64,000 nucleotides of DNA from Lineus longissimus. Its lineage: Eukaryota; Nemertea; Pilidiophora; Heteronemertea; Lineidae. A program made the translations under genes and the position numbers. This document shows, piece after piece, positions 1 through 9,403 of this stretch; the first letter of the stretch is position 1; each line of letters opens with the position of its first letter. The notes under the pieces were generated by a model. It was not told the origin of the DNA. It did not search any database and saw only the letters and a list, made by a program, of their open reading frames with translations. The stretch spans positions 10,165,431 to 10,229,430 of the forward strand of contig NC_088322.1 of the NCBI RefSeq assembly GCF_910592395.1. The letters run 5' to 3'.

Positions 1-2158
1 AACTTACATTGAAATTGGCGGCAGGTACTTTCAATCCTCTCATTCAATGTAAGTTGCCCAGACTCACCAATGCATTCAGTTTACATATCAGTGCGTTTCC
101 TTTAGGTTTTGTGGTCAAATCGAGTTGGATTTGTAAGCAAGTACTTTCAGTGCAGGCTGTCAGTTGGCCACTTTCAGAAGTGGTGCGGTTGGCAAGCATC
201 GCATTCATACGTCAGAGAAGAATGCTACTTCCGCGTTGACGAGTTTCGCTGCTGTTTTTACGGATATCTACACGATGACCGATTTCAGCGCAAAGTGCAG
301 ATCTCCGGTAGTTGTGGGGCCATACTTGTCTTGCATCTACCGCTGTTAGGTCTCTCGCTTCCCTGCTGGGTTTATGGGGTAGGAGGTCCACGACGAAGTA
401 AAAACCAATGCATTTTTACTTGTGATTACTTTCGTTTCGAAGACGAGGATCGATTCCTCGAAAAAGGATTTCATTTCTTTGAGATAAAAGGAATTTTATA
501 TTCGTGTTGGATACCATTTAGTTGTGTTTTTCGAAAATGGCATATCGTTGGGGTGAAGTCTTTTACCATTGGTATGGATATTCAGGTAAATATTTGTCTA
601 TATTTTAAATGAATTATTTACTAAACTTAAAGACGAGTAGCAAAGGTCTGCTTTTATTAGCCCCTTCTATGGCTGTTAAAATGTTAGTCCTCGATACGGC
701 CACAGTTCCTTTATCAAGGCTACTCAGAGGTTAAATTTACCTAAACTATAACTATGAACTGTAACTTGAGACACCCCTTGTCAGCTTGAAAGGTTCTTTT
801 TGGAATTGAGGGCATCATTTCTTAAGAGTAAAGTAAATGGAGCCAAGGACCATCCATAGAACTCTTGGGGAATAGCTTGCCATTAGCTGATCTGGTTGAG
901 AACCGCCTTGGTTCAACTTAATCATCCAGATGTTGGACGTTTTCTTATCTTTTGTAAGTCGGGGTTAGCTCAATTTATATTTTGTTTTAAAAAATTAGTC
1001 AAGAATGCTGTATTTTATTGGGACTGAGAAAGATGGCTTCGAGACGGACTCCACACAGGTATCAGCTGGATTCCACACAGATATCAGCTAGACTGGCAGA
1101 TTCTGATAAACAATATGGTTCATGTTTCAAGTTATCTGAGCTGGCGCATAGCCATCCTATCCTTCAAATCAAAGGTCAGTGCGGGAATGTGCAATTTCCC
1201 AACGGTATTGTAAGGCCTCCCATCCAATCTTAATGACCCCGCTGCATTATCTTGTAGTGCCTTTTGATGCTGAATCCTAACACCTTTCTTACCAAGCTTC
1301 CTTGCCAACATTGAGGGTGCAAGAAAGGGGGTATCTCCCCCCATCCTGTTAAAGATACGGTACCTTCCACTTTCACTAGAGAAGGCTCAGTTCATGCAAG
1401 GGGCAACTTCTCAATAATAGTAAGAGGAAAATTGTTTTTACATCAAATGGGATCTGGGTCTGTATGGATTCGTAACAAATTGATCCGCTTGGTTATGAAA
1501 GGGAAATAGCCAATGGTTCTGTTCTTGTTTTCAAGCACAGGTTAGGAGAAAGATCGTCTGCTCTGAAGGTTTTGTTGCCCCGAGCAATCTCTTCTTTCTA
1601 ACACCTGATCATGGCTAGCAGACTCTTTACCCATTACCCTTTCTCCCTGGAGGCCACAGATACTCCTGTGTGATCCCCAACAAAATGTTAAGAGAAAAAT
1701 TCCAGTGCGAGAGTAGTTGTTTGATGTTGAACATTTGTTTAATTATTTTTCTGTGGAATGCACCAGACAAAATCCAATGCCGTGCTTTGGTACAGTTCTA
1801 TTTGTTTTTTCAAGTCTTAGACTTCGTTTTCGGTTTGGTGGAAATGGCAAATCTAAAAGTGTTGAGCATTTTGCCTTGGAAGCATCTATTTAGGCGAACA
1901 GAGAAATCAAAAAAGAAACACAGGTGCAAGTTCCCAAAATCTAAATGTCTTCGAGCCTGGAGTTAATGTCGCTATTTTAGGACCAAAAGTTATAAATATC
2001 TGCACTTACCCAATAAACTACTACCTTTTTCATGAAAAAAGTTCCAATTTTACTGCCGGTAACTCACCTTGACTTGATATGTTGTCTGATTGAGAGATTC
2101 TTTATGAAAAACTGTCTGGCGTCTACCATATTCAACCCACCTTTTTGTCTCGTTTCAG
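1..2158. other. Upstream flank, no gene recognised
   Basis: No Ig-like or proline-rich frame with usable splice sites is visible. Open frames here (for example around 109-612) have no family resemblance and no coding-like composition. Probably the intron preceding exon 1, since exon 1 opens in phase 1. A perfect 13-bp inverted repeat lies at 1-13 / 43-55. Confidence 0.6.
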
Positions 2159-2446
2159 CAACCATGGTGCCACCATCTTTCCCACAGCGCATGCAGAGCC
2201 AGGAGGTCAAGGAAGGTCAATCAGTCCGCCTGACCGTGAGGGTCGCTGGCTCACCTGCGCCCGAAGTCACATGGTTCCGCGAAGGTGCCAAAATTGTGAG
2301 CTCGCCCGACTTTGAGATAATTGCGGAGGGTGACTTGCACACACTGTACATTCCAGAAGTATTCTATGAAGATTCCGGAAAGTTCTCTGTCACAGCGGAG
2401 AACCAAGCCGGTATGGCTGAATGTACTGCAGAACTTATTGTAGAAG
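2159..2446 (+). CDS. TTN/sls-like: Exon 1: Ig domain 1
   Basis: A complete I-set Ig domain in one phase 1/1 exon. Acceptor CGTTTCAG ends at 2158, donor GTAAGA begins at 2447. Landmarks: PPSFPQR (A strand), EVKEGQSV (A'), VTWFREG (C strand Trp), and EDSGKFSV (E-F turn). The usual B- and F-strand cysteines are replaced (RLTVRV and FSVTAEN), so this domain cannot form the canonical disulphide; that is common in intracellular muscle Igs. The ATG at 2164 is internal and is not taken as the start, because the frame is spliced to an upstream exon. Confidence 0.9.
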
Positions 2447-2673
2447 GTAAGAAATTGAACATTTCCCCTCTTAAAAACCTTTTTCGTGAACGATGAACCA
2501 ACAGTTAGAATGTGTTAAATTACTAATTCTTGATGTGAATCGTGGTGGCAGAGACCCACATTGGTCATTCACAACGAGGACCTGCCATGAGAAATGGACA
2601 AATTGATGCAAAATAGCGAAAATCATGCATCAATATTACAAAAATTCTAACAATGTGATACTCTCCCCTCCAG

Positions 2674-2900
2674 TTCCATCAGCCAGAGAAGAAACATCGT
2701 CTCCTACCCCGCCACGGTCACGTGACTCGTCCCTCGGGGCGTCACCCGAGAGGCGGGCACGTGCCGAGATATACCATGCTATCGAGGAGCGTAGATCGCA
2801 TGAGGAGCGCAAGTGGACGTTCAGAGTACCTAGCGCGAGTCCCGAGAGACCGCCCTCCAGGAAGGTTACACCCGTCCACATTGCTCCCGTTTTTACTAGG
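2674..2900 (+). CDS. TTN/sls-like: Exon 2: Ser/Arg/Pro-rich linker and start of Ig2
   Basis: Acceptor CCCTCCAG ends at 2673; donor GTAGGT at 2901; phase 1 in, phase 0 out. It codes a basic, Ser/Pro/Arg-rich linker (SAREETSSPTPPRSRDSS, then SPERRARAEIYHAIEERR) of about 65 residues and ends with APVFTR, the A strand of Ig2 that continues in exon 3. The repeated SP/TP dipeptides are candidate proline-directed phosphorylation sites, which is inference only. Confidence 0.88.
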
Positions 2901-3197
2901 GTAGGTAGTTCAGAATTTGGGACGAAACTCTAGGTTTGGTGTCTGTCATTAACAGTGACTGCCTACTTAATTTACGACTTGCAGTAGATTTGATATTTCA
3001 CACTCTGAAAGATTTTACCTTTCAACAGCACATCTGAAAGTATGGTCTATGGCTAAAGATTGCATTTGTTCCACAAATTCTTGCGGATTATTGGCATGGC
3101 ATGAACTGAGGTCAGCATTAAATATATGGAACATGGATTGGTTGTTTCGAATTATTCACTTACAGACGAAGAAATTCATCTACGATGTTGTTTTCAG

Positions 3198-3459
3198 CCT
3201 CTCCAAAACACGTATGTGAAAGAAGGCCAGAAAGTGGTGTTTGAATGTGAGGTGACGGGCCAGCCCGAACCCTTGATCAAATGGTACCACGACAACTCTG
3301 AGATTAAGAAGTCTCCAGACTTCAACATAACGTTAGACCACAACATGTGCCGACTCGTGATTGCCGAGGTTTTCGCGGAGGATGCAGGCCAGTACACGTG
3401 CACAGCAATTAACCCTGCTGGCAGCAAGTCGACTTTCTGTTACCTCAGGGTTGAACCTG
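3198..3459 (+). CDS. TTN/sls-like: Exon 3: body of Ig domain 2
   Basis: Acceptor TTTTCAG ends at 3197, donor GTAAGT at 3460; phase 0 in, 1 out. Completes Ig2: YVKEGQKVVFECEVTG (B-strand Cys), IKWYHDN (C-strand Trp), EDAGQYTCTAINPAG (F-strand Cys). Both canonical cysteines are present. Confidence 0.92.
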
Positions 3460-3725
3460 GTAAGTAGTTGTAGTATGTCTTTCCTCTTCGCCTTCACCCC
3501 TTAGACAGTCAGTCCTGTTCTTTGGACAATTTTGGTTCTCGTCTGCAGTTCTGCTCTGTTTCCCTATGGTGAGTCTCGTATTTTGACACCACTTTGGCCC
3601 GATTTCTTGTGTGGTGAACTGTATATGTAAAGAAGCACTGTTAGGGGACACTGCCAAGCCGGCTGTGCTGTACAGATGCTTCTTAATGATTCAAGCTTGA
3701 ATCTTATTCGTTGTATCTTTTTCAG

Positions 3726-3966
3726 AGCCAGAGAAGCCTCCAAGTCCACCGATGAGGAGAGCTGTCGCAGAGCCTGTACTCCGACCAGTCGAGATGCCAA
3801 AGGCCTACGCCACCATGACCGTGGAGACACCACGTTTCATTAACAGGCCCGATGACTGTGTCCTCGTTGAGGGATCCTCGGCGTCATTTACGTGTAGAGT
3901 CGCTGGAAACCCGATGCCAGAGGTTTGCTGGCTCAAGAACACTGCCCAAATGAAGGAAGGAAACCG
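3726..3966 (+). CDS. TTN/sls-like: Exon 4: Pro-rich linker and first half of Ig3
   Basis: Acceptor TTTTTCAG ends at 3725, donor GTAAGA at 3967; phase 1 in, 2 out. Linker EPEKPPSPPMRRAV is followed by the Ig3 start PRFINRPDD, VLVEGSSASFTCRVAG and VCWLKN. The exon breaks between the C and E strands. A decayed copy of its last 60 bases lies in the following intron (about 4055-4113). Confidence 0.9.
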
Positions 3967-4243
3967 GTAAGAGAATAGTGTAATCTAGGGATGATTAGAA
4001 GATTGGTTATTAGATTTTGATGTGGGGACTGTGATCTAGTCCTGGGACTCCGGCATTGTCTAGGTCACTGAAAACCCCTCCCCAGAGGTTTGCTTGTACA
4101 CTGCCCAAACAAGTGGTTGGATGGAGGGAAGTGATTGGGCAATACTTCAAATCACACTTTAAAAGTCCAGAGAGAAAAAAATGGTTCATTCCCTCGTCTT
4201 TTTGTCTCTGTAAGTATCTAAATAAGTGTGTTTTCTATTTCAG

Positions 4244-4386
4244 AAACCGCATGTACTTTGACCCACGTTCGGGAGACGCAACGCTTGTGTTGACACACAT
4301 TATCAGTGAAGACCAAGGAGAATACTCCTGCGTTGCATCAAATCCTGTGGGCGAGGCTATTGCCAGTGCCATGCTGATGCCTGATG
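4244..4386 (+). CDS. TTN/sls-like: Exon 5: second half of Ig3
   Basis: Acceptor CTATTTCAG ends at 4243, donor GTAAGT at 4387; phase 2 in, 1 out. Carries the D-G strands: RMYFDPRSGDATLVL, EDQGEYSCVASNPVG with the F-strand Cys, then AIASAML. The C'-D stretch is rather Arg/Asn-rich compared with sister domains. Confidence 0.88.
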
Positions 4387-4753
4387 GTAAGTTAAGGAGT
4401 TCACATGTAATGTTTCACTGTTCACTTTTCATGCGTGACACAAACAAGTCATTTCCAAAGAGCGGGTTACATACGATTCACGAGGTCACATTTCACTCTC
4501 CCGTTGTGTTTTCAAGCCCAATTCAATTAACTCATGACAAGTGAATCGTGACAAGTGACAAAATGAACCCCAAGTTTAAGGAGCTTAACCCAGAAAAAGT
4601 AGAAAAAGCTTCCTGCTTGAAGCTGCCTCGATATGCAGGCATCTTAGCGAAGACAGTGAAGCAAGAAAAGATATAGAAGAAAGGCATTCTATGGCCTATA
4701 GCTTGTCGCGAGCTGCAACAAAAAATATTGATGAAAACTCCACCTCCTTTCAG
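4387..4753. other. Intron 5
   Basis: 367 bases with no exon-like content recognised. Confidence 0.8.
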
Positions 4754-4971
4754 ATTTCTATAAAAAGCAAGAATCTGCCAAACCGAAGGAGAAACCGATC
4801 ACTCGGTCAATCCTGTCTGAACTCGCCACGAGATTAGAGTCGCCGAAGGAGAAGAAACAGTTCTTCCAGACACGTGCCCATAGTAACCTTGAGAGGAATC
4901 TTGAGAGTCGCCGTGCGGATGAGGCGCCCCATGAGGTACCTGTTTACAGGGACCTTGGCGGCGATAAAGGG
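4754..4971 (+). CDS. TTN/sls-like: Exon 6: charged interdomain linker
   Basis: Acceptor CCTTTCAG ends at 4753, donor GTAAGC at 4972; phase 1 in, 0 out; 73 codons open. The product is a lysine/arginine/glutamate-rich segment (SILSELATRLESPKEKK, QFFQTRAHSNLERNLESRR) with heptad-like hydrophobic spacing that could be helical. No domain recognised. It directly precedes the palladin-like module. Supported by phase fit to exons 5 and 7. Confidence 0.82.
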
Positions 4972-5328
4972 GTAAGCTACTGTTTCTGTTCACCAAAGAC
5001 TTCCAAGAGAAGTCTGCTCTACCTCCTTTGGAATTGTGCTAAAAAGATTTTAAGTTCAGCGCTGAAGGATATTCTTAGGGGAATTTTGAATGTTGGTCTT
5101 CCCACTGCGCCTCAGCCTGTGACTGGCAAGGGTATCTGATGGCCTGTAATGCCAAATCCTTGATTGGTAGCATTGTGGTTTAGGCCAAAGGTCCTCTCTG
5201 TGGTATGGATTCCCCACATGGTTGAAGGTAGCTGTGTTGGGCAGAACTTGTCAGTTGGAATTTCTGGCACATCTCTGCAACTCTTTACAAATATTTTGTG
5301 GTTCATATTCTTTCCATCTTCCTTGCAG

Positions 5329-5601
5329 GATTTCAAGGTTTCAACATTTGAAGAGAGATTGATGCAGGAGATAGAGTTCCGCGAGACTCAAATCCGTGCC
5401 AGCGAGTCGGAGTCCGAATCCAGATCTGGAATGTCTGGCATGTCTGGACGGGAATATGACTCGGACTTCCCAGACGCCGGGACCAGTCCTGCTGGGCCTC
5501 CATCCTCACCTCATATTTACCAGAAATTGAAAGATTTTAGACTAATAGAGGGCTCTGATGCTACATTTGTTTGTAAAGTTAGCGGCAATCCTCTACCTAA
5601 G
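5329..5601 (+). CDS. TTN/sls-like: Exon 7: palladin-like FEERLMQEIEF segment and start of Ig4
   Basis: Acceptor CCTTGCAG ends at 5328, donor GTGAGT at 5602; phase 0/0. It opens with DFKVSTFEERLMQEIEFRE, strongly reminiscent (from memory of the family) of the S-S-F-E-Q-R-L..EIE-R motif that precedes the third Ig of palladin/myopalladin. A Ser/Glu-rich linker (ASESESESRSGMSGMSG) follows, then Ig4: PHIYQKLKDFRLIEGSDATF and VCKVSGNPLPK. Confidence 0.92.
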
Positions 5602-5832
5602 GTGAGTCTTGACAGACCTCTTTTCATTCAGATCTCTTCGCGGCTTCATAAGAAAATGTCACTTTCCTTTTGGGCCACTGGGCAAAGACTGCTCGGCCAA
5701 TTTCTTCGAAGTTTGGTTTTTCTTCAATCTTACTTTGGGACCCAAAAGTCAAGTCTGAAAGGTGTCATAACGCATCTCATTTTAGGATTGTACTTTTACC
5801 ATAAAATAAACCATCACTTACTCTGATTTCAG

Positions 5833-6080
5833 GTGCAATGGTATAAAGATGGTATCTACCTACGTCCGAGCAAGCGGTTGATGCAGACCATGAACCGTGA
5901 GGGTTACTGCACCCTACGTATCCGCATGGCGCTACCCGAAGATGCCGGCCACTACACCGTGCTCGTCTTGAACAACCTCGGCCGAGATACGTGCTCGAGT
6001 CAACTCTACATCGAGCGCCTTAAACCTGTTGAAGATACCTCGTTTGTGGCGCCGGAGACAATGTCACAGCTCCATGCGTT
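5833..6080 (+). CDS. TTN/sls-like: Exon 8: second half of Ig4 and linker
   Basis: Acceptor GATTTCAG ends at 5832, donor GTAAGT at 6081; phase 0 in, 2 out. Ig4 continues with VQWYKDGIYLRPS and EDAGHYTVLVLNNLG; the F-strand Cys is replaced by Val although the B-strand Cys is kept. The tail PVEDTSFVAPETMSQL begins the linker to Ig5. Confidence 0.92.
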
Positions 6081-6532
6081 GTAAGTACCCTCTTCAATGA
6101 TTGATGGCATCAGTTGATGTTTTGGTTGTTGGTCAAAACTTTGGTGAAAACGTGGTTGGGAGTGCCTAGCTCCTAACCAAGATCTTGTGTGCTAAATGCC
6201 TTCTGTCTACTTGGTACTTCAATGTTTGAGTCGAAAGGCTGACTTATGCATCTTAATGCTGTTCAGTCACTTCCCCTGGAAGATCCTAAGATGCAGAAGC
6301 TCTTCCTGTGAGTATTCTGCCTATGGAAAAACGCTTTATTGAAAAGGAAGTGTAACTTTTGCAAAGATGGAAGGAAAGTCAGAAGATATTGATGTGACCA
6401 TTCATTGGAACGCTCTTGATAGGCACTTGCTGATGGTTCTATTGGCTTTAGTATGATAATACCTTTATCAAGTTCGACTTGTAAACAATAATATCTCCAA
6501 CCCTATTTTATACATTTTCTTTCGTTCTGCAG
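6081..6532. other. Intron 8
   Basis: 452 bases; nothing exon-like recognised. Confidence 0.8.
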
Positions 6533-6740
6533 GGAAGCTGCAAGATCAGGCAAAAAACCCGAAGGAGAAGGCGGAATCTTTGAGAAGCATTTCAAACCAC
6601 ACTTCCGTAAGATTCCTGAAGACCAGACCGCCCGAGAGGGTACGATGTGTCGCTTTGACAGCATCGTGTCTGGACGCCCGATGCCTGAGTTCTCATGGTA
6701 CAGAGACGGTGTGCAGATTCACGATGACCACCTACACAAG
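6533..6740 (+). CDS. TTN/sls-like: Exon 9: linker and first half of Ig5
   Basis: Acceptor TTCTGCAG ends at 6532, donor GTGAAT at 6741; phase 2 in, 0 out. The sequence FEKHFKPHFRKIPEDQTARE matches the F-x-P-H-F-x-x-x-P pattern that opens palladin/myopalladin Ig4, followed by MCRFDSIVSGRPMPEFSWYR. This short phase 2/0 exon has no long frame of its own; it is placed by splice phase and homology. Confidence 0.9.
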
Positions 6741-7569
6741 GTGAATATAGCTAAACATTTTGATGTTTAATCCAACTTAACTGATATGTTTCATTTTCAG
6801 GTCTGGTGAGCCGCTATGCGGGTCTTGAAACTATGACCTACAGCACCGCTGACCCACACTACCGGGTCATGCAATATTTGATTCATATAAATTGAAATAA
6901 ATTACTGGGTACTCATCAAAGTCATTCATTCTCTCTCTTTTAATGTGATGACTAGGACACACTGATAACGAACGTATGTTGTGTACTTTCATAATTTTTT
7001 CATGTTGCTTGCCGACTTTTCACAATTCCATCCTCTCATTTCCTTGGTTTGGTCCTAGGTGGTGGTCAGATTTAAATTTCTCCGTTGCGTTTTCGAAACT
7101 GCTCTTTTTGGTGCTTTTCTTCTTCTTGGACTAAAGGTGATTGTCAAATTCTGTTCCATTTGTGCTTTAACACCTCAAAGTCCTTAGCAGCAATGGATTC
7201 ATTAGCGAAAGTTGTGTAAGTCAGTTAGGAAGTTTAAGACAAAGTTCAGGTGCACATCAAGAAGATCTGTTCAGTCTCCAACTCTTTCACTGCCAAAGAC
7301 GCAATAGTTGCAGAACCAGTCAAGTGCTTGCCAAACATGACATGCACCTTTTGCTCAAGTTCTACTACAATCTGATAGGTGTGGAGTAGAGAGTTGGTCG
7401 TCTACAATACCAAACAAATAACATCAACATCGCCTTGTTAGGGTCTGTAGGTCACGAGCAATAGGCCAAGAAGGTTTGGAACTTTTTATTTCAAAAGGAA
7501 TAAAACCCCTTTTGCAAACTGGAACATCTCAGCAATCTTTAGAACTTCAAAAAAATCGTTCTTCTTCAG
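6741..7569. other. Intron 9
   Basis: 829 bases between the halves of Ig5; AT-rich, no exon recognised. A near-acceptor CATTTTCAG at about 6801 opens onto an immediate stop. Confidence 0.8.
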
Positions 7570-7702
7570 ATCGTTGTGAATGAGGAAGGCATCCATTCTC
7601 TTATCTTCAATGCTGTCGCCAAGAAGGATGGCGGCCATTACAAATGTATCGCTGAAAATCGCGGCGGACAAGATTCCTTCACGGTCAACCTGAATGTGTC
7701 AG
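7570..7702 (+). CDS. TTN/sls-like: Exon 10: second half of Ig5
   Basis: Acceptor TTCTTCAG ends at 7569, donor GTAGGT at 7703; phase 0 in, 1 out. IVVNEEGIHSLIFNAV, KKDGGHYKCIAENRGGQ and FTVNLNVS: the 'G-[IV]-HSL' E strand and 'YKCIA-N' F strand are typical of palladin-family Ig4. Too short to show as an ATG-started frame. Confidence 0.92.
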
Positions 7703-8131
7703 GTAGGTGTTACATGTAATGTTATGCTGGGTACATATGTGGCCCGTCACAGCAAGACCAGGCGCATGTCACTCTGAGCTTGGCAGGTTGAGACGGACTG
7801 GTTGTCCACCTCTCTGTTGTCAGCCTTCTGTGAAATCCGATTTCTTCCTGTTATCTCTTGGTGTCATTTAGGCTCATCTTTGATGCGACATGCACCTCCT
7901 TTTGCTGCAGTTTTGAAAGTTAAATCAGCGAGAAAGGGTTTGGATTAGGGAAGGGTGGGTTATGTGGGATGCAGTTTCCAATTTTCTTGGAAAGGGCTTT
8001 GTCAATCTCTGCAGCCGTTTGCAGACAATAGTTCAACAAAAATGAAAATAAAAGTTCATTTCTGCAAAATTAAAGTGGCATGCAAATTGCGTTTTGCAGT
8101 TTATGAAATCTGTTCGTTGGTTGCTTTTCAG
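7703..8131. other. Intron 10
   Basis: 429 bases; no exon recognised. Confidence 0.8.
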
Positions 8132-8425
8132 AACGTGAGAGTGTTGCACCACCTCGTTTCATCGAGAGACTAGAACCTGCCACAGTGCGCGAAGGGGAAC
8201 CCCTGACGTTCACGTGCAAGGCCTTCGGAACGCCCACCCCCATGATGGGATGGCAACGCGACGGCAAGTCATTGATGAACAAGCCAGGTTACCGAGTCGA
8301 CACCAACGTTGGCCAGTCAAGCCTGACCATCGAGAGCGTGAGCCGGGAGGACAACAGTTGGTTTCAGTGTTCTGCTATCAACATTGCTGGCACTGCCTCC
8401 ACGAGAGCAAAGCTCAATGTGATAG
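8132..8425 (+). CDS. TTN/sls-like: Exon 11: Ig domain 6
   Basis: Complete Ig in a phase 1/1 exon; acceptor GCTTTTCAG ends at 8131, donor GTGAGT at 8426. APPRFIERLEPATVREGEPL, FTCKAFGTPTP, GWQRDGK (C-strand Trp), WFQCSAINIAGTAS. Both cysteines present. This is the third Ig of the palladin/zormin-like trio. Confidence 0.93.
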
Positions 8426-8714
8426 GTGAGTACCTGCATCCTTCACAGAACATAGACTCATATGGTACTTACCAGTAACATGGATTCGAGGCCATTTCAA
8501 CCTGCTGAAAGAGTGAATAGCATTTCAAATCAAACAACCTGGAGCCAAAAAGATACATTGGTCATATTGCAAAAATTACATCCAGCATGTAAAATCCAAG
8601 AAAGATATCATGAAATTGCTGATGATTGCCCCTTGCTACCTCATCTATTATAGGTCAAGGTCCTTGATTCGATATTTGCAGAGGCCACGAACTAACGATA
8701 TGTCTTCATTTCAG

Positions 8715-8775
8715 TTGAAACGCGTAGGGTCGAGCCAGAGAGGAAAATCGTTCTTCCAAAGTCCACTAAGAAAAG
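8715..8775 (+). CDS. TTN/sls-like: Exon 12: short basic linker
   Basis: Acceptor CATTTCAG ends at 8714, donor GTAGGA at 8776; phase 1 in, 2 out (61 nt). Codes VETRRVEPERKIVLPKSTKK plus a split Arg codon. It converts the phase-1 Ig exon series into the phase-2 series used by all proline-rich exons downstream, which supports it as real. Confidence 0.75.
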
Positions 8776-9097
8776 GTAGGATTCAAATCAACTGTCAGGT
8801 CCTGGTGTTACAAGCAATTTAAGTGTCTTCTTGTAACATTTTCCTTTCCACTTTAGGACAAATCATTAGAGGGAGTATTTAGACTCATTTCGTCTCAAGA
8901 AATATATGCCTTCGAAATTGTAAGATTGTGTGGAGATCCGATTGGGCACCTCATAGTGAGGCTGATGTTCTCAGTCTTCAGTCTTGGACTAGCAGTCTGG
9001 GACCTCTTGGGCATGTTTGGAACTTCCAGTACAGCTTCTAGGGTCACCAAGGTGACTGTGAGGTCACTTTCACTTCATGACCATTCTGTGAATACAG

Positions 9098-9258
9098 GCA
9101 ACTGTTTTACAAGCTTGCACAACCTGCACCTGGAAAAGAGGAACTTATGCACACCCTACCAAAATGCACCCCTACAGATTATATCCTTTGCTTTTGAGTA
9201 TGGAATGCTCAACTCCACTGAACCCATGCCTATTGTACTGCTTCATTTACCCACTGTA
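9098..9258 (+). pseudogene. Decayed tandem copy of exon 13
   Basis: From 9098 the sequence parallels exon 13 (AQPAPGKEEL against SQPAPWLEEP; then PYQNAPLQIIS against PFQNAPLQIIS), including the upstream CTTCAT pyrimidine tract. The copy has four extra bases before the shared GCACCCCTACAG, which shifts frame, and the original frame ends at a TGA. I read it as a dead duplicate exon within intron 12. Confidence 0.6.
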
Positions 9259-9259
9259 G

Positions 9260-9403
9260 GCCGCAGTACATGCCCAGTCAGCCTGCACCCTGGCTTGAGG
9301 AACCCACCTCACCCTTCCAAAACGCACCCCTACAGATCATATCCTATGCTAATGAGTACGATAGCTCCATGCTACAAGTGGTGGGGAAGGGAGAGCTACC
9401 CAG
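9260..9403 (+). CDS. TTN/sls-like: Exon 13: proline-rich linker exon
   Basis: Acceptor ACCCACTGTAG ends at 9259; donor GTTCGA at 9404 after ...CCCAG; phase 2/2, 144 nt, no stop. Codes RPQYMPSQPAPWLEEPTSPF and NAPLQIISYANEYDSS, ending GKGELPR. Start and end signatures (AG|G ... CCCAG|GTTC) match exons 15, 17 and 21. Reading on hits a TAG 15 bases past the donor. The presence of a decayed tandem copy upstream supports an exon here. Not visible as a long ATG frame. Confidence 0.6.

Noticed and set aside
3549-3568. 20-nt segment between TCGTCTGCAG and a strong GTGAGT donor
   Set aside because: Not frame-neutral between exons 3 and 4, which join in phase.
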